Assembly (NCBI GenBank): GCA_963281255.1
Contig: OY725506.1
Span: 62,001 to 126,000 of the forward strand
From: Aphrocallistes beatrix
Lineage: Eukaryota; Porifera; Hexactinellida; Sceptrulophora; Aphrocallistidae
Length of the DNA: 64,000 nucleotides
Direction of reading: 5' to 3'
Below the pieces are notes generated by a model. That model ran no database searches, was not told the origin of the DNA, and was given only the letters and a program-made list of their open reading frames with translations. Positions 1 through 12,502 of this stretch are shown in pieces (position 1 is the stretch's first letter; every line of letters begins with the position of its first letter). Position numbers and translations under genes: made by a program.

Positions 1-732
1 AACAAACTAATCTCGAGTTTGAGAAGCGTAGCTCTGACCAGACGGGGCGCCGGGTTCCTGGGGGTGGTGGGGCTGGGGCTAGGAACGCTGACCTACGGCG
101 TCTACAAGACCAGCAAGTTCTTCGCGCGCCTAACCCACTGGGACTCCGCCAAGATAGGCGTGTACCTGGGCGGGGTCGGAACAGCTGTTGGGTTCGGACT
201 GGCAGGGAGGGTCTACAAGAAGTTCACACTTCCTTCCGTGGATACCGTAGTGTCGGAAGTTATGCTGCTCCTCAGGTCTAACGGCGAGGTGAGGGAGCAG
301 GTGGGGGGACACCTCCGGGCGGGACAGTTCAAGGCCTACGCGTACGGAGGCGGCGCCCGCGTGAAGATGCCAGTCACGAGGAGCAGGTAGGAATGGACCA
401 GGGATGAGTTAAGATCTCAAAATGTTAAATTCATTTCAAATCAGGGAGTGGGTCTGAGAGAACTGTGGACTATGGATGCATTTGTCTGTAGATGGCGCCC
501 GGAGTGGCCGGTGGAGCGGAGTCCGCGGAACCTGCAGGTGATGTTCCAGCTGCTCGGGGAGCGGTCCGCCGGGATGGTGAGTCTGCGCGTGGACAAGAGC
601 CCGCTGTTCCGGGCGCAGGAGCGGACGGACAGGTACGCGTCCTTGGCGGTGGACTTCAAGAACGGCGAGCGGCTGGTTCTGGCGGGGGACCCCCAGGACG
701 TGGTGTTCCAGGGCTACACGCAGCTTAGATAA
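1..732 (+). CDS. COA1/TIM21-like mitochondrial inner-membrane protein, 5' end outside window
   Basis: Two exons are visible, 1-386 and 492-732. The first ends AG|GT and the second follows TGTAG; the join restores an AGA codon, so the frame is kept. The reading frame is open to the left edge, so the true start may lie outside. The N-terminal part is basic (LRSVALTRRG) like a mitochondrial presequence and is followed by two Gly-rich hydrophobic stretches (FLGVVGLGLGTLTYGV and AKIGVYLGGVGTAVGFGLAG). The rest has the pattern of the COA1/TIM21 fold: a helix with VVSEVMLLLRSNGEV, then strands with VMFQLLGERSAGMVSLRV. Family members act in the inner membrane in preprotein import or cytochrome oxidase assembly. 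Family assignment is from memory of the pattern and is only moderately secure. GC-rich coding sequence contrasts with the AT-rich flanks. Confidence 0.5.
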
Positions 733-892
733 TTCTGTAGTCGGAATGAATGAATGAATGAAATGATGCGCAAACTCTATACTTCATGGCACCGTCTTAA
801 TCTGTGCATATTGGGATCGAACTCTGATTCCATAAATTCCGTTTGTCACTCTATTTCCTTTCCAACCAATCGAGTGTTAGGTCTGGTTTAGA

Positions 893-2576
893 ATGGATCT
901 GGAGTCTGCGTCTCTCACTCGACACCTGAGACAGTTGGTGGCAGGTGGCACACCTGGGACACAACCCCCCGACACCTCTTACAGCTGGGAGAGACCTCCG
1001 GCCATCATGTTCTCCAAACCCATTGCTCGGACCACGGATGCAGAGAGAGTGCCTACCTCCACCAACTCTGTATTCCCAGGTACGTAGCAGTAAATCCCAG
1101 TAAGCGCCCTGCTTCCTCCTAAAGAGTTGTAGGATCAGAATACTGGAGAGGATCACTGTAACGTCTCATGCTGATTCAGGTGTGAACTCGCTGGCTCAAT
1201 ACAATAGATCTAGGACCACGTACGGTGTCTTAATAGAGGGTTTCCATTGGTAGTTGCTGCCCATTGGTCAAGTTGGAACACCTAACAACACAGTTCAATT
1301 TGGAACTAGAACTGCTCCGAGCTAGTCCTGAACCATGGATGAGTGTCAATCCTATCCAAAAGCAAAATCAAACAATATTAAGTGTTTGTAGCATAATTTT
1401 TTTTAGGATTTCCGAGCAAGAATGAAGTGAAAGAAAAAGCTCCTAAGAACCAGGAAATGCCACATGTTAATTTTCACACCTACGATAGAAATGCGGACAC
1501 AAAACCTGAACCGGAAATGAGGACCACCCATCACGCAACAGCTGGCTACATGAGACCCACGTTAGCGTTTATAATGCATTCCAAACATTCCAAGAGGGAT
1601 TACATAGCAACAGTTAAAGCTAGAAAGATGAACTTATAAACTCCCTTAAATTCTATATATAGATTTGTGAACAATACGAGTATTTAATCCCAATATTAGC
1701 TCCCTAGCAACTAGGCTGGTGCAGAGGAATGGAGCTGCCACATTACCACAGCCCGCAGGACTGGAGGCACTGCTCTCTGTGTCGCTCCGGGAGAGAGGCC
1801 AGGAGGACACTGGAGAGGACGCGGAGCAGAAAAGTGGACTGGACCGTGACACAAGCGCAAGAAGACCCCTTACAAGTGAGATTCTATAAATAGATTCTAA
1901 GAATAGATTCTGAATAAACGCACTCGTTCGCTCCTTTATTGCATACAAATTGAGTTCATCGCATTCACAGGGTCAGCTACTAAGTTCTAATTAACATTCT
2001 AATTACTCTGATTATCTATCTGTTAATGGCACAAGGTGGTACAGATTAAAAACTTGAAGAAAGCAATTCGAAGAGTTCTGTTTGTAGGATGACGTCACTC
2101 CTGTGACGCTGGAAGAAGCAGTGGCTAACATAGCCAAACTCATGGCAGCATCTTCCCAATACTGCGAGGTAACTCCTTATATGGAAGTGCTATTTATATA
2201 ACTTAGCATCTGAAAATAGATCGGAATAATTGTCTGGTCTATTCTGTCTGCAGAGATACCACAGAGGAACCTCTGTAGGATCTGCCCCCTGCTCTCCGGT
2301 CTCCGCCACCGACACTGACACCTCCCACTGCCTGAGGTACCACACCCCCCAGATACCCCACCCCGCTCCCCCACACGTGAGTACAGCTACACCTACTACA
2401 CAGTTGTGAACTGGACTATAAGATCCATGGTTCCTTGTCTGTAGAGAGAGGTTAGCCTGAGTCTGCCGGGAGGAAGCTACTGCGTGGAGGGAACAGCTGG
2501 TAAGAATGGAACCGGGAATAACCACCGCATCCACTTGACACCCGATCAGACAGTTCGAGTCTACTTCAATCACTAA
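893..2576 (+). CDS. unrecognised multi-exon protein
   Basis: A string of exons with matching phases: 893-1079 (ATG at 893, donor CCCAG|GTACGT), 1407-1560 (acceptor after a T tract), 1715-1875, 2088-2168, 2254-2376 and a last exon 2445-2576 ending in TAA. Phases join cleanly for the first three exons and for the last three. The join from 1875 to 2088 does not keep frame, so a small exon is missing from my model or one boundary is wrong. The protein is low in hydrophobic segments and rich in Ser, Thr and Pro, with a short helix (VANIAKLMAASSQ) and a final stretch GKNGTGNNHRIHLTPDQTVR. I do not recognise a family. The consistent phasing and third-position GC in the last exons argue that it is real. 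The next gene, RBM8A, is convergent. Confidence 0.5.
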
Positions 2577-2819
2577 TGAACTCAACTTCCTTATTAAACT
2601 TGTGCTGTACAGCAATAATTATACAACTTCTTATGCGAGGACGCAATATCTCATTTAATGCGCGCGAGTTGGAAATAACCCAGACTGCAGCAAAAAATCC
2701 GCTATTCTTACTCTGTAGTTGAACTAGAGTAGGACTTATAATCCCTGGACCATGGATGAGTAGACAATGACGTCACTCCATTGTACTAACTTAAACCCCT
2801 TCAATGACCTGGGGTTCAT

Positions 2820-2896
2820 TCTATTTATAGCTTGGACCCCACATTTCTATGACTTCCCCGCCCAAAATGACTTAACCGGGAATGAGTTAGCAAAAT
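2820..2896. repeat. short interspersed repeat, copy A
   Basis: About 75 bp beginning CTATTTATAG and carrying GACTTCCCCG, CAAAATGACTTAA and CCGGGAATGA. The same order of blocks appears at 25198-25272 and, more diverged, at 51250-51305. No coding sequence was found in it. Its ends and class (SINE or MITE) cannot be settled from three copies. Confidence 0.5.
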
Positions 2897-2998
2897 CCAT
2901 CGTCATTGAAGGGATTAAAGTACTGATTGTTTGTTTATTAATTAATTTGAATGATCATAAACAAAGTAACAAGAATGCAGCTCAGGAATGTACACAGC

Positions 2999-3529
2999 TC
3001 AATTGAACTCGTCCTCTTGCGCGTAGCGCCGGGACGACTTGATCACGTTCTTGATGGTGTCGGACCTGTGGGTGGCTTGGGGGGACTTCACGAAGGCCCA
3101 AGAGACCCGGATCTCCTTCCCGTGGAGCTCGCTGCGGTCCAGACTGTCGATGGCGCTCTGCGCCTCCTTGTAGGTCTCGTACTGCACCATCGCGTAGCCC
3201 TTCACGAACCCGGTCCTCCGGTCCATGTTGAGGTGCAGGTTCTTCACCACGCCCTGCTCCCCGAACACGTCGTACAGGTCCTCTTCGTGCGCCTCCTCGT
3301 GGATCCCAGTCACGAACACGATCCAGCCCTCGATGCTCCTCTCCGGCGCCTGTCCAGACCCGCTGGATCGTCTGTCGGTGTCCGCAATCCCCCCCGCGTG
3401 GCGGTGGGAGTCCCCTACGAACCCGCGCCCTTTCTTCCGCGTGGCGCTGGCCTTCAAGTGCTCGAGGTGCTCCTCGCCTTCCCTCCCCAGCCGCGAGCTC
3501 AGCTCCTCGCTCTCTTTCGCAGTCGCCAT
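2999..3529 (-). CDS. RBM8A: RNA-binding protein 8A / Y14, exon junction complex core
   Basis: A single exon of 176 codons, close to the usual length of about 174. Y14 pairs with MAGOH in the exon junction complex, which marks spliced mRNAs in the nucleus and guides export, localisation and nonsense-mediated decay. One RRM spans roughly residues 68-150: WIVFVTGIHEEAHEEDLYD holds the RNP2-type strand and GFVKGYAMVQYE the RNP1-type strand. The acidic, Arg-rich N-terminus and the RR-containing C-terminus (SSRRYAQEDEF) fit the family. The start is the ATG at 3529, with a possible splice acceptor (GTTAG) three bases upstream. The coding sequence is very GC-rich compared with its flanks. It is convergent with the unrecognised (+) gene ending at 2576. 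Confidence 0.93.
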   Translation of the reverse strand: MATAKESEELSSRLGREGEEHLEHLKASATRKKGRGFVGDSHRHAGGIADTDRRSSGSGQAPERSIEGWIVFVTGIHEEAHEEDLYDVFGEQGVVKNLHLNMDRRTGFVKGYAMVQYETYKEAQSAIDSLDRSELHGKEIRVSWAFVKSPQATHRSDTIKNVIKSSRRYAQEDEFN

Positions 3530-4426
3530 TAGCTAACCCGAATCTGTCAAGTTTAAGCACTGATAAGCATAACTCATTTCAGAAGTGTGCCTCATATTCT
3601 CACACTCGTTTGGAATTCTTGATTGTTCAGTCACACTACTGACAATTCGCTCTGCGTACCTCCGTAAGGAATAGACTCTGGTCTAGGCCAGATGCAGTCG
3701 TGTTTAAAAATTTCTGTTTACGAATTTTCCAGCCAGCTTAATAGCATTAAATCATTGTTCATAATGGATAGTAATATCGACTCAGACTGGTTACTCAGCA
3801 CCCTGGCACCCACTCGATGAAATCCAGTCAGCTCAATGTATAATTTGGGAAATGAAGTGTCTGCTGTCTCACGAAAAGTTGAATTTTACAGTTCAACTCA
3901 GATATAAAATGATCGCAAACTCGACACAGCAAAACTGATGGTTGGAATCAGTTCGGTTCTTATAATTCCAGGTTAGTATTACTCAAGTATTCCCGTATTA
4001 GTCACCTATGCGCCCCGCCCCCCACAGACCCAGGAGATAAGAGAGAGAGCATGGAATGGAGATTTATTGTTGTGTTCAGATTAACAGTTTCAAGATTTGT
4101 ACATCGTGAGTGGAATAGGGTCAGCATAGAATTCAACAATTAACAATAATGCCGCACCCCGCCTTAATAAATAACGATTAAAAATAATTAGTGGATATCA
4201 GAACAGATTTTTATACAGAATTTAAGGTAGATTTTTTACTTTTTATGCGAGTTTTCATTTTTTATATTTTTTCTGATAATTTTTCTCTTTTCTCGTGCAG
4301 TTGGACTGTCTGAGATAACTGATTGCCTACTACGGTGATTGGGTAAAAACTGTATTCAGCCGGTCGAGATTAAAAGAGCTAATAAGTGAGAGTTGCTGAG
4401 GGAGATGAGAGGGAGAGAGGGGAGGG
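3530..4426. other. intergenic, no gene seen
   Basis: AT-rich spacer between the 5' end of RBM8A and the 3' end of the GLD2-type polymerase. It should hold the RBM8A promoter and the polymerase 3' UTR. A TTTATT near 4061 (AATAAA on the minus strand) is a possible polyadenylation signal about 365 nt past the polymerase stop. No supported reading frame. Confidence 0.5.
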
Positions 4427-7400
4427 TTAGAGGTAGTAATTCTGCGAGAAGGAGGGAATGGTGGCAACGGGGCGGTTGCTGTAGAGAGCTTCTATCGAAG
4501 GGACCTCTGAATGGTGTAGCAAGTAGTAAGCCTAAGGAGTGCACAGAATTAACAAGCATCGGCAGAAAGGTGTGAGAAAGGAAAGTCTGCAAGACTCACG
4601 TTCTGGATGTGCGTCTTGATGGATGTGAAGCACCAGGGCTTGGACACGGAGTGGGCGACGTTCTCCCGCGTGTAGGGCTCCTCGATCCGGATGCACTGGT
4701 AGGACAGGTCGTAGGAGGGGGGCAGCACGGAGGCGGTGCGGACCGACATTGTGTTTTGGTAACTGAGAGAGGAGAGGTGTGAAAATATAGTTAACATGAA
4801 TATATAAGGACTCTGCTCTGCTACAGAGCTAGCAGAGAGGACTTACTTGAATTCGGTGTAGAACTTGAAGAATCCGTGCAGCAGTTCTGCTAGGCTCTGT
4901 TGGTTGGTGCTCCTAGCAACGGAATTACGATAAAAAATGTGAGTAAAGTGCTAGTCTAGGCAGACATGAATCGAACTTACTTCCATATGACGTCAGTGTG
5001 GTCAAGATCTGTGAACATGTCCCAGTATTCGTAATAGTGCTAAACAACAAACAAACAAACAATAAACCACTGCTCATTCTGAGTGGGAGGGGAAGGGGGT
5101 AGGAGAGTAGGGGGGTAGGGGTGTCCTACCTGATGCAGCTCCTCTAGGGAGGGAAGGACTGGCGTGTCGCAGCCGTTCTGCAGGTAGAAGATGACCATGA
5201 GCGTGATGGAGTAGCTGGAGAGAGTGCCCAGCCGTGCGTTGCAGACTTGCTGCTGCTTCGCCCACTGCTTGATAGTCACGATGAGCGGTCTGACTCTCTC
5301 GTCCACTAATTGGTTAGAGACAGTCAAGAAACTGATTAGTCTGTCAGTTCGCAGTGTTAATTAGCTTTGCAACACATCAATATTCTGCACCCATAACAGT
5401 ACGTCAATAGAGCTGAATTGCGGTGCACTATGCTATAATTTGTGAATAATAAAAACTTACTTTTTGAGTACTTGCGCAACATGTTCGTATTGCGGACTCC
5501 CTACACGATAAATGGAGTGGTAATAAGTGTGAAAAATGTGTACAAGGTGTTAAGACGAGGACACTCACGTGTTGGTTGTTGATTGAGATGTCGACCTCGA
5601 AGCCGCAGTCCGGGTCTGTGAACTTTATGATCGGCGTTTTTGCGTTGATGACTTGGTGCTGCTCGCCGATGCTCCTCTTCTTCAGGAGGAAGCTCACTTC
5701 CCAGAGCTTGTCCAGCGCCTCCTTGCGTGTGGGCGTCTGCGACAGAAATTCATAACATCAACGCAAATAAGATAATTCACACAATCGAATTGAAACAGAA
5801 ATCTATTATTAGACAGAAAGAGTTGTGTGGGAGGACTCACCGGGTGGTTTGGCGTCATCATACACAGATCCAGATCGCAGTCAGACGTGGAGAATCCATT
5901 CATGGAGGAGCCCACGATTGAGAATTGAACGCCTAGAAACAACACGCATTCAGACAGGCAGTCTGGCACTAAGCTAAGAGCTAAATTTAGCATTCAGAAT
6001 CTATAAATAGAACAGCCAGACGGAGCGTCTCAGTACCTTCGAATATCTCCTGCACGCAGGCAGTGAGCTTCTGGCAGTAGCTCTGCTTGGCCAGGAGCGT
6101 CTCTTCGCTCTGGCTGCAGTCCAAGCTGTTCACCTTCATCTGCAGGGAGAGCTGCATGTCGTAGGGCGTGTGGTGTCGGAGCAGCTGGGAGCTGTAGATC
6201 TCCTTGGAAGGCTCGGCGGGTCTGTAGTGGGGGTAGGAGGGGTGGGAGGTGTAGGCCCGCGAGTGAGCGTCCCCCCGCACCACCGTTCTCCTGCGGCCCT
6301 GTCCGTGTCCATGGTGTTTGTGTGCACCTAACAGAGACAACATCAACACTGCAGTACTATATCTCATCATACGTGTGCAGTGGCACTTACTGTTAGAATG
6401 GTGGGGCGTGTAGGCCGCCCTGTATTGATCGACGTAGTAGCTGTGGGCATCAGCGGGCGTGGCGGGAGTCTCCTTGAGGGAGCGGGACAGTGGCATGGAC
6501 TGCGGCGGGACTCCTGGCAGACAGACGTGAGAGGAACACGGCGTGGTGGCGGGGGAAGAGAGGTGGGGGGTCTTCGGGAGTTTCTTGTTGTCTATAAATA
6601 GCACATCTTCCAGGGGGTACTGGGGCTCTGGGGAGGAAGAGGAGGAGGAGGAGGAGGAGGAGGAAGAGAAGGTTTGTGTGTCAGTCCTGTAGCTCAGAGA
6701 CCTAACGAGGAACTATTATTAGCTACTGTTCAAGTGAACGGATGTATTGAGTATTACCTGTTGATGTCGTGGGAGCGAGTTGGGGCGTTGAGAGCCGAGT
6801 CTGAGTCGCTGGAGAGAGAAGGGGAGCAGCAAGAGGAAGATCTGTCCGACTCGCTGAGGTTGGAAGAGGGGCCTGAGAGCGAGAACGCGCCGAGGTCCCT
6901 CCCCACGTCCACGGGGGAGTGCAGGGCGGAGGCGGAGTTGGAGGAACCGCTCTCGTAGTCCGAGTCGTGGCTGGACAGGTCAGAGCTCCTGTACCCTCTC
7001 AGAGAAGACCTAGGCAGTTATGAGTGTGAGTCCGGGATTGCTACTCAACAGTGCACATTCCACAAACAAAATTGTCAATCTGAGTCTGAATAACAAATAA
7101 GCCAAACTCACTTGAACTCGTCCGAGCTTGAGGAGGGACTCCGGTGCATGGGGGGCTCTGGGGAGTGTGTTCCGTCCTGGAAATAAGGGATCAGAGACTT
7201 GGAGAGCCGCTTGATCGAGTTGTCGGCGTATGAGACGGCGCCGCTTGCGTCTATCAAGGTGGCATGCTGGTGTCCGGTCGAAGAGGGAGCAGAAGGTGTC
7301 TGGATGGCTAGGTGGTGAGGGATGGGAGACATGCAGAAGAGGGGGTAGGACATTGGACTGGGGGCGAGTAGTAATGGGGTCTGGAGCTTGGAAGGAACTG

Positions 7401-9117
7401 AGTTGGCAGTTGTCCCACTCGTGGCCACACAGGAGGAAGCTGAGGTAGCCTCACGCCTACAAACAGAAGTCGTTATCTCCATTGAAATGAGCCTAGTGCG
7501 AAGAGAGTGCTTTTATACCCTGAGGATAATCGCAGAGCCAATCAGATGCAGCTCTAGAACCAGCCGCTTCTCCAAGCGCGGCTGGTAAACACAAATAAAA
7601 TCCGACGAAAAACGGAAACTTTTAGGGTTCAGTAAATAATGGGGTCATCTTTACCTTGTTTTGAGACGGATGTAGCATACATTAGGGTAGTAAGAGTACA
7701 TAGCTGAGAAGTGTCCTAGTTAGCCCGAAGAACAAGACACATACCAGACAACAAGCAACAGTTATGGGCGGTTAAAATGCGACTAATTACAAACTAAAAT
7801 TGGAAAAACTAAGTGAAGAGGAGTGAGCGCGTATTAGTACAAGCCTGAAGCAGAGAGCAATGCTAGTGGTAGGATAAAATGGAAACTCGATCGTGCATCT
7901 AAGTCTGCATATTTGGGCTAGCTAGCATGGAATTTAATTAACTGAAATCTGAAACGGATCCGGTATCAAGTTTGCAAAATTATAAAATGATCTGTGTTCA
8001 ACATGGCCCATCGGAAGGTAATAATTGTGTGTGGTAGAAGTTTCAAATAGCTGCTAGTTCACAGCAATGAATATTAATCACATGCTAATCGATAACAGTA
8101 TGCAAGTCTATCAATCCTAAATTCGTGATGTGTTTTCACATTCTTATACCAACAAACAGCCCGTTTCAAGAAGTACCAGGTTGGCTCAAAGAGGATAACT
8201 AAATTTAAACTAATTAAAACCCTCAGACGTGCGTACCAGATCGTCTCTCAGATAAGAGAGCAAGTAAGTGCCGGAGATAAGAGCAGATTCGATTGCAATT
8301 CTAAGAATAGTTTCACTCTCACAAACAGCCAAATAAGCCTAACCGAATTTTCTGTGAAATGTGGTTGAGGAAAGTGTTCAGGAATATCTTTGAATAAATT
8401 CAGGCTATTCAGGTCTACCACTCACCAACAGTAGATGTGCTAAATTTAACTCGGGGGACAGAGCACTATAATGTAATCGGATAGTATCAAGTTTGCCAGT
8501 TAGTTTAGTCCGCTTTAAAGTGAATGGAAGCTACAATGGACAATGAATAGACGCTGTGATAGGTCAGTTCTGAACTAACAGGATGTAATTAAGCCCAGCC
8601 TAAACAATGAACAAACTGCAAATAAGCAGAATTTAGGTCGCATCAATGCTGTTGTGCAATAGAGGCAGAGCCACGAAGTGGAGAGTATCGAGTTCCACAT
8701 TATGCAACCACTGACCATCTCAACTATCTCAGAGCTTGTATGGATTAAGACGGGTGTTTGTGAATAAGATTTTGTAAGGTCAACTCACTTGATGGACAGG
8801 GCAGTGTCGTGCGTGTGGTGCAGAGGTGTGAACCGTACGGCATTGGCGGGTGAGGGGCTCCGGCTGCGTTCCAACTCAGCCGGATTCGGCGGGCCTGACA
8901 GCCGCAGGCCGGACGTGCTGTACATCCGGTGGAAGTCCAACTGCGGCGAGGGCAGCAAGCCGTCTTTCGGGCGGTTCTTGTTCGTGAAGTGATTGGGGTT
9001 GTAATAGAATGGACTGGTGCGGTTATTCGCGGACAAAGGGGTGTGTGAGAGTGTGCGGCGAATTTTATTGGGAGCAACTGTCCTCACGGCGGGAAATTCA
9101 GGTTTGAAATCACTCAT
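4427..9117 (-). CDS. TENT2: GLD2-type cytoplasmic poly(A) RNA polymerase (TENT2/PAPD4)
   Basis: Thirteen exons keep phase throughout: 9117-8789, 7456-7112, 7009-6758, 6686-6391, 6327-6037, 5932-5841, 5736-5569, 5500-5461, 5305-5130, 5039-4981, 4912-4847, 4762-4600 and 4504-4427. They total 2355 nt, or 784 residues. The enzyme adds A residues to mRNA 3' ends in the cytoplasm. The nucleotidyltransferase signature lies in exon 6: VGSSMNGFSTSDCDLDLCMM, with the G-S pair and the D-L-D metal ligands. The central domain follows (RVRPLIVTIKQWAKQQ, LGTLSSYSITLMVIFYLQ), then a PAP-associated segment (NQQSLAELLHGFFKFYTEF). The first third, about 350 residues, is Ser/Pro-rich and probably disordered, including a run of ten serines. 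Exon 4 contains CTATTTATAG as coding sequence (Leu-Phe-Ile-Asp), a string used elsewhere as a splice acceptor. Intron 1 (7457-8788) holds nothing else I can see. Confidence 0.92.
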
Positions 9118-9192
9118 TACTTAGAAAAAAGTCAGTTTCTGTAAAATTAGTGCAGAGTTAAGCGATAGGATGTTCACTAGCAGTTATTGATG

Positions 9193-9200
9193 TATTTATA
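9193..9200 (-). promoter_or_regulatory. TATA box of the GLD2-type gene
   Basis: TATAAATA on the minus strand about 76-83 nt upstream of the ATG at 9117. The position suits a core promoter with a short leader. Judged by sequence and distance only. Confidence 0.4.
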
Positions 9201-12200
9201 GCCGACTGAGTGAGTAGGCTCAGGGTTGTCTGTCTCCAGGCTGCTCTGTGCAGAGCAGTCTGGCCACTGGGATGCACATCGGTAGTACAGGAGAGAGCGG
9301 GTGCAATTCTGCAGGTAGAAATGAGGACTTTCCCGAAGGAACTGCTTTGTAATGTGCAGCAGCTGACCGTAGTGGACAGAAGGAGCGATGATTCAGTCTC
9401 TGTGATTAGGAATCTGCTCCTTCAGCTGCAAGAAAGCTACATCATTCAGAGCAGAAACCGAAGTTCTAAACAACCGTTGCAAATTTCAGATCGCCTCCTC
9501 CTTACAACCAAAGGGTGTGTTAGTGGATTCAAGAAAACCATAAAATACATTACAAGAAGCAAACCTGGACACTATCAGCTAGGTAGGGAGTGCGTGGGTT
9601 GAGTCTGCTAGCGAGTGCAACATTTCTTTCAGCTCTCCTGACATAACTACCAGCGAGCACCTCATAGATGTTCAAACTATGGACGGGATACGTAGCAGCT
9701 CCATGCGTTATCTCACCTCCGTGATGATTCGATTAATCCACTTTCAAACGTAACTAACCATATTTGTTAGTTACTTTTGAAAATGATTTTTTCTTGACAA
9801 AAAACTGAAAATAGAAAAGTTTTCAATTCAAAACTTAGTCTCCATTACACCACATAAAATTAAAAATTACCTCCTAGCGAAATAAAACTTTTTTCTTGTT
9901 TCTACATATTTCGGTGATCGCTGGTACCCTGAATATCTGACCTCTCGGTTGTTCAGATAATCGAGTCTCAGCTGTCTACACGGAAATAGTGAATTTCTTA
10001 ATCTTACAAAAGTACAATTGCTGTAGGGAAATTGCAGAAAAGTTAACTGACCAGGAATGAGAGAAAGTGGAAATGAAAATTCCTCACTGAGATCTGCTTA
10101 CAAACACAACTCATAAACTATTAGTGAAATGAATCCATTATTCTGTAGAAACACTGGTGTGAGCCAATCAGCATTTCGAATACGTTTGTGCCAAAGTAAA
10201 ATGTTATTTTAGTACAAACCTGAGTTGTAATCGAAATCCCAACGGACAAATCCGATTATTCATATTTCTATGCAGCAACGCCTGAAACAGGATTTTCACT
10301 ATTGGACAACATTATGCTAACACAAGTGAATGGAATATTCCACTGAATTACCACAATCATATCTTATGCAATCATCTTATGATACACTCAACTAAACTGT
10401 AAGAAATGAACTGAATAACTTTTCCCGTTTAAATAACGCTTGTAGTTAGGCTGGCGAGTTGCGCCAAGGTAAATCCAAGTATTACGCAAACCAACTTAAA
10501 CAAACTATAATTGTTTGTAAATATACTGAAAGAAATCTTTCAAAAAAACATCCCCACTGCTTCACAATATTTGCATAGTCTATGAATATAAGCTATTTGC
10601 AATCTTACACTGGCAACGATGAACTAACGAGGAATGCTGAGTGAATTATCTAAGATAAACGAGTTTAATGTTCTATTGGTAAACAATTATAATTAAAAGC
10701 AGTTTGTGTAAATACAAACTCTGAATTAACATTAGAGTTATTCTTGTATCAAACTATATTCTCGCTTTAAACAATAATAATTCTGTCTTGAACTCTGACA
10801 GATGTTAGTAAATAAATAGAATTGATTCGTTAGGGAAATGCCCCAAATAACTCGTCAGCATCTATCTCCCTTGTACAATCGTGGAATCCTGATTCATTAG
10901 ATGCTGGATGAGGTACAATCTTACGTAGCAATGCTTTCTGTCAGGAATATTATGATGATTTTGAAAGTTCGAAGCAAGTTGAACAACAACTCAACAATCA
11001 ACACTTGACTACAAACAAACAAATGTGCAAGCACTTGATGGCAAGTTCATAGATAATGGATCTACCTGGAAGTGGTGAGAATCCAGATGTAAATGTGTCG
11101 GATTATCTATTGGCAAGATATTACTGAATTATCCAATTGGTTCATTGATTAAAATACTGTTGAGTCTGCAACTGAATAATTCAGCTCCACCAGTAAGTCA
11201 CCTGATCCAAGCGCTAGCTAATCCGATTAGAGATAATTACCCAATTAAGAAGCGAATGAAATGCAGCATTTCCAAACATCAATTCTGCTCGCATTAGCCC
11301 ACTAATGGCACTTAACATTGCAAAATAGAAAGTAAGACTGAAGAGGTGTAAGCAAAATTAAATTTTGAGCGAAATATTGATAAATTTAGTGAAATTGACA
11401 TTGTCTGAGGAGCTCAGATATGAAGTAACTACCATTAAGATTAAGATTAGGGTTAAACGTAACAACACCAAGTTTACATAAATATGACACACGGGCATAA
11501 ATTCAGCTTTCAGACACATTTTGATACACTGATACTGATAAGATTGTTTACACTCGTTATTCACGTTATAGCTCATGTTTCACCGCACTAACCCGACAGA
11601 TGTAGGAAATAAATCAATAATCAACTGCATCATTGAATATATTATCTTCAATAACAAACAACAGAACAAAACCTCAACATTGGGTAGCAATTAGAGTCAC
11701 ATGGCAGAGAGATATCAGACCGATTTCGACCGCATACAACTCAGTAGCTAAGTGCTTTCCAAGCGATTGCCAAGGGTGCAGGAGTGCAATTGGTGGTTGA
11801 AAGGTTCAGGTAAACATCTCAATTTGCATTATTGGCACAAATTTGAATAAATGCATTGAAATTAACTTGATTACCTACCGCAGACAAAATACTGACAGAT
11901 CTTGAACTGCAATATTTGGTCGGCAACTATTATGCTGCTCCAGCAGAACTCCAGCTAGAGGTGTGAAAATATAGATTCCAATTAACTCTCACCCCAAACA
12001 GGATACTCAAGTTTCTCCGCACTTTGGACTGTTGGAGCATGGCAAGTCATTACTGCTAACAAAGCATTATCTTTCTAAGACATCAATTTAACCAGGAATT
12101 AGGACAAGATTGAACAATAACGCTACTCTTCTAGGCACGTCTTTATTCGTTACAAGTTTAAAGTCATAACTCACATCCATTCCTATATTCAATCGGATCC

Positions 12201-12502
12201 TAAACCTTAAAACAAGTACTATACTATGCCACGGATATTTTTAACTGCTAACTTGTGGATGGAATGGCTTGTATTCATTGGGCATATAAGTGGCACCAGC
12301 ACCAAGATGCAAGAATAAACAACTCTCCACAGTACATGTAAACTCTCAATACTAGAACAGAACTTCTAAATCCCACACACCTCCCAGCAAGTTAGAAATG
12401 GAACTCCTATAGAAAATATTCAGACATATAAGAATAGGCTACGGTGTTCCTTAGTAACTAAGTCTATATCTAGGAATGTTAGTAAGGTGTGAATGAAGGT
12501 TT
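9201..12502. other. 3.3 kb without a supported gene
   Basis: AT-rich DNA between the GLD2-type promoter and the 3' end of TNPO3. A weak plus-strand frame at 9321-9602 starts with ATG but shows no family pattern and no splice partners. Several short direct repeats are present, but nothing I can name. An AGGTGTGAAAAT string lies at 11959. Confidence 0.4.

Noticed and set aside
2951-3532. Plus-strand frame of 193 codons over RBM8A
   Set aside because: Antisense shadow of the GC-rich RBM8A coding sequence.
6391-6686. Splice acceptor CTATTTATAG inside GLD2-type exon 4
   Set aside because: Using it breaks the phase with exon 3; the reading through it keeps frame with an acceptor at 6687, so the string is coding here.
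9210-9602. Plus-strand frame of 130 codons upstream of the GLD2-type gene
   Set aside because: Starts without ATG, no family pattern, overlaps the likely promoter and has no splice partners. A shorter ATG-started part remains possible but unsupported.
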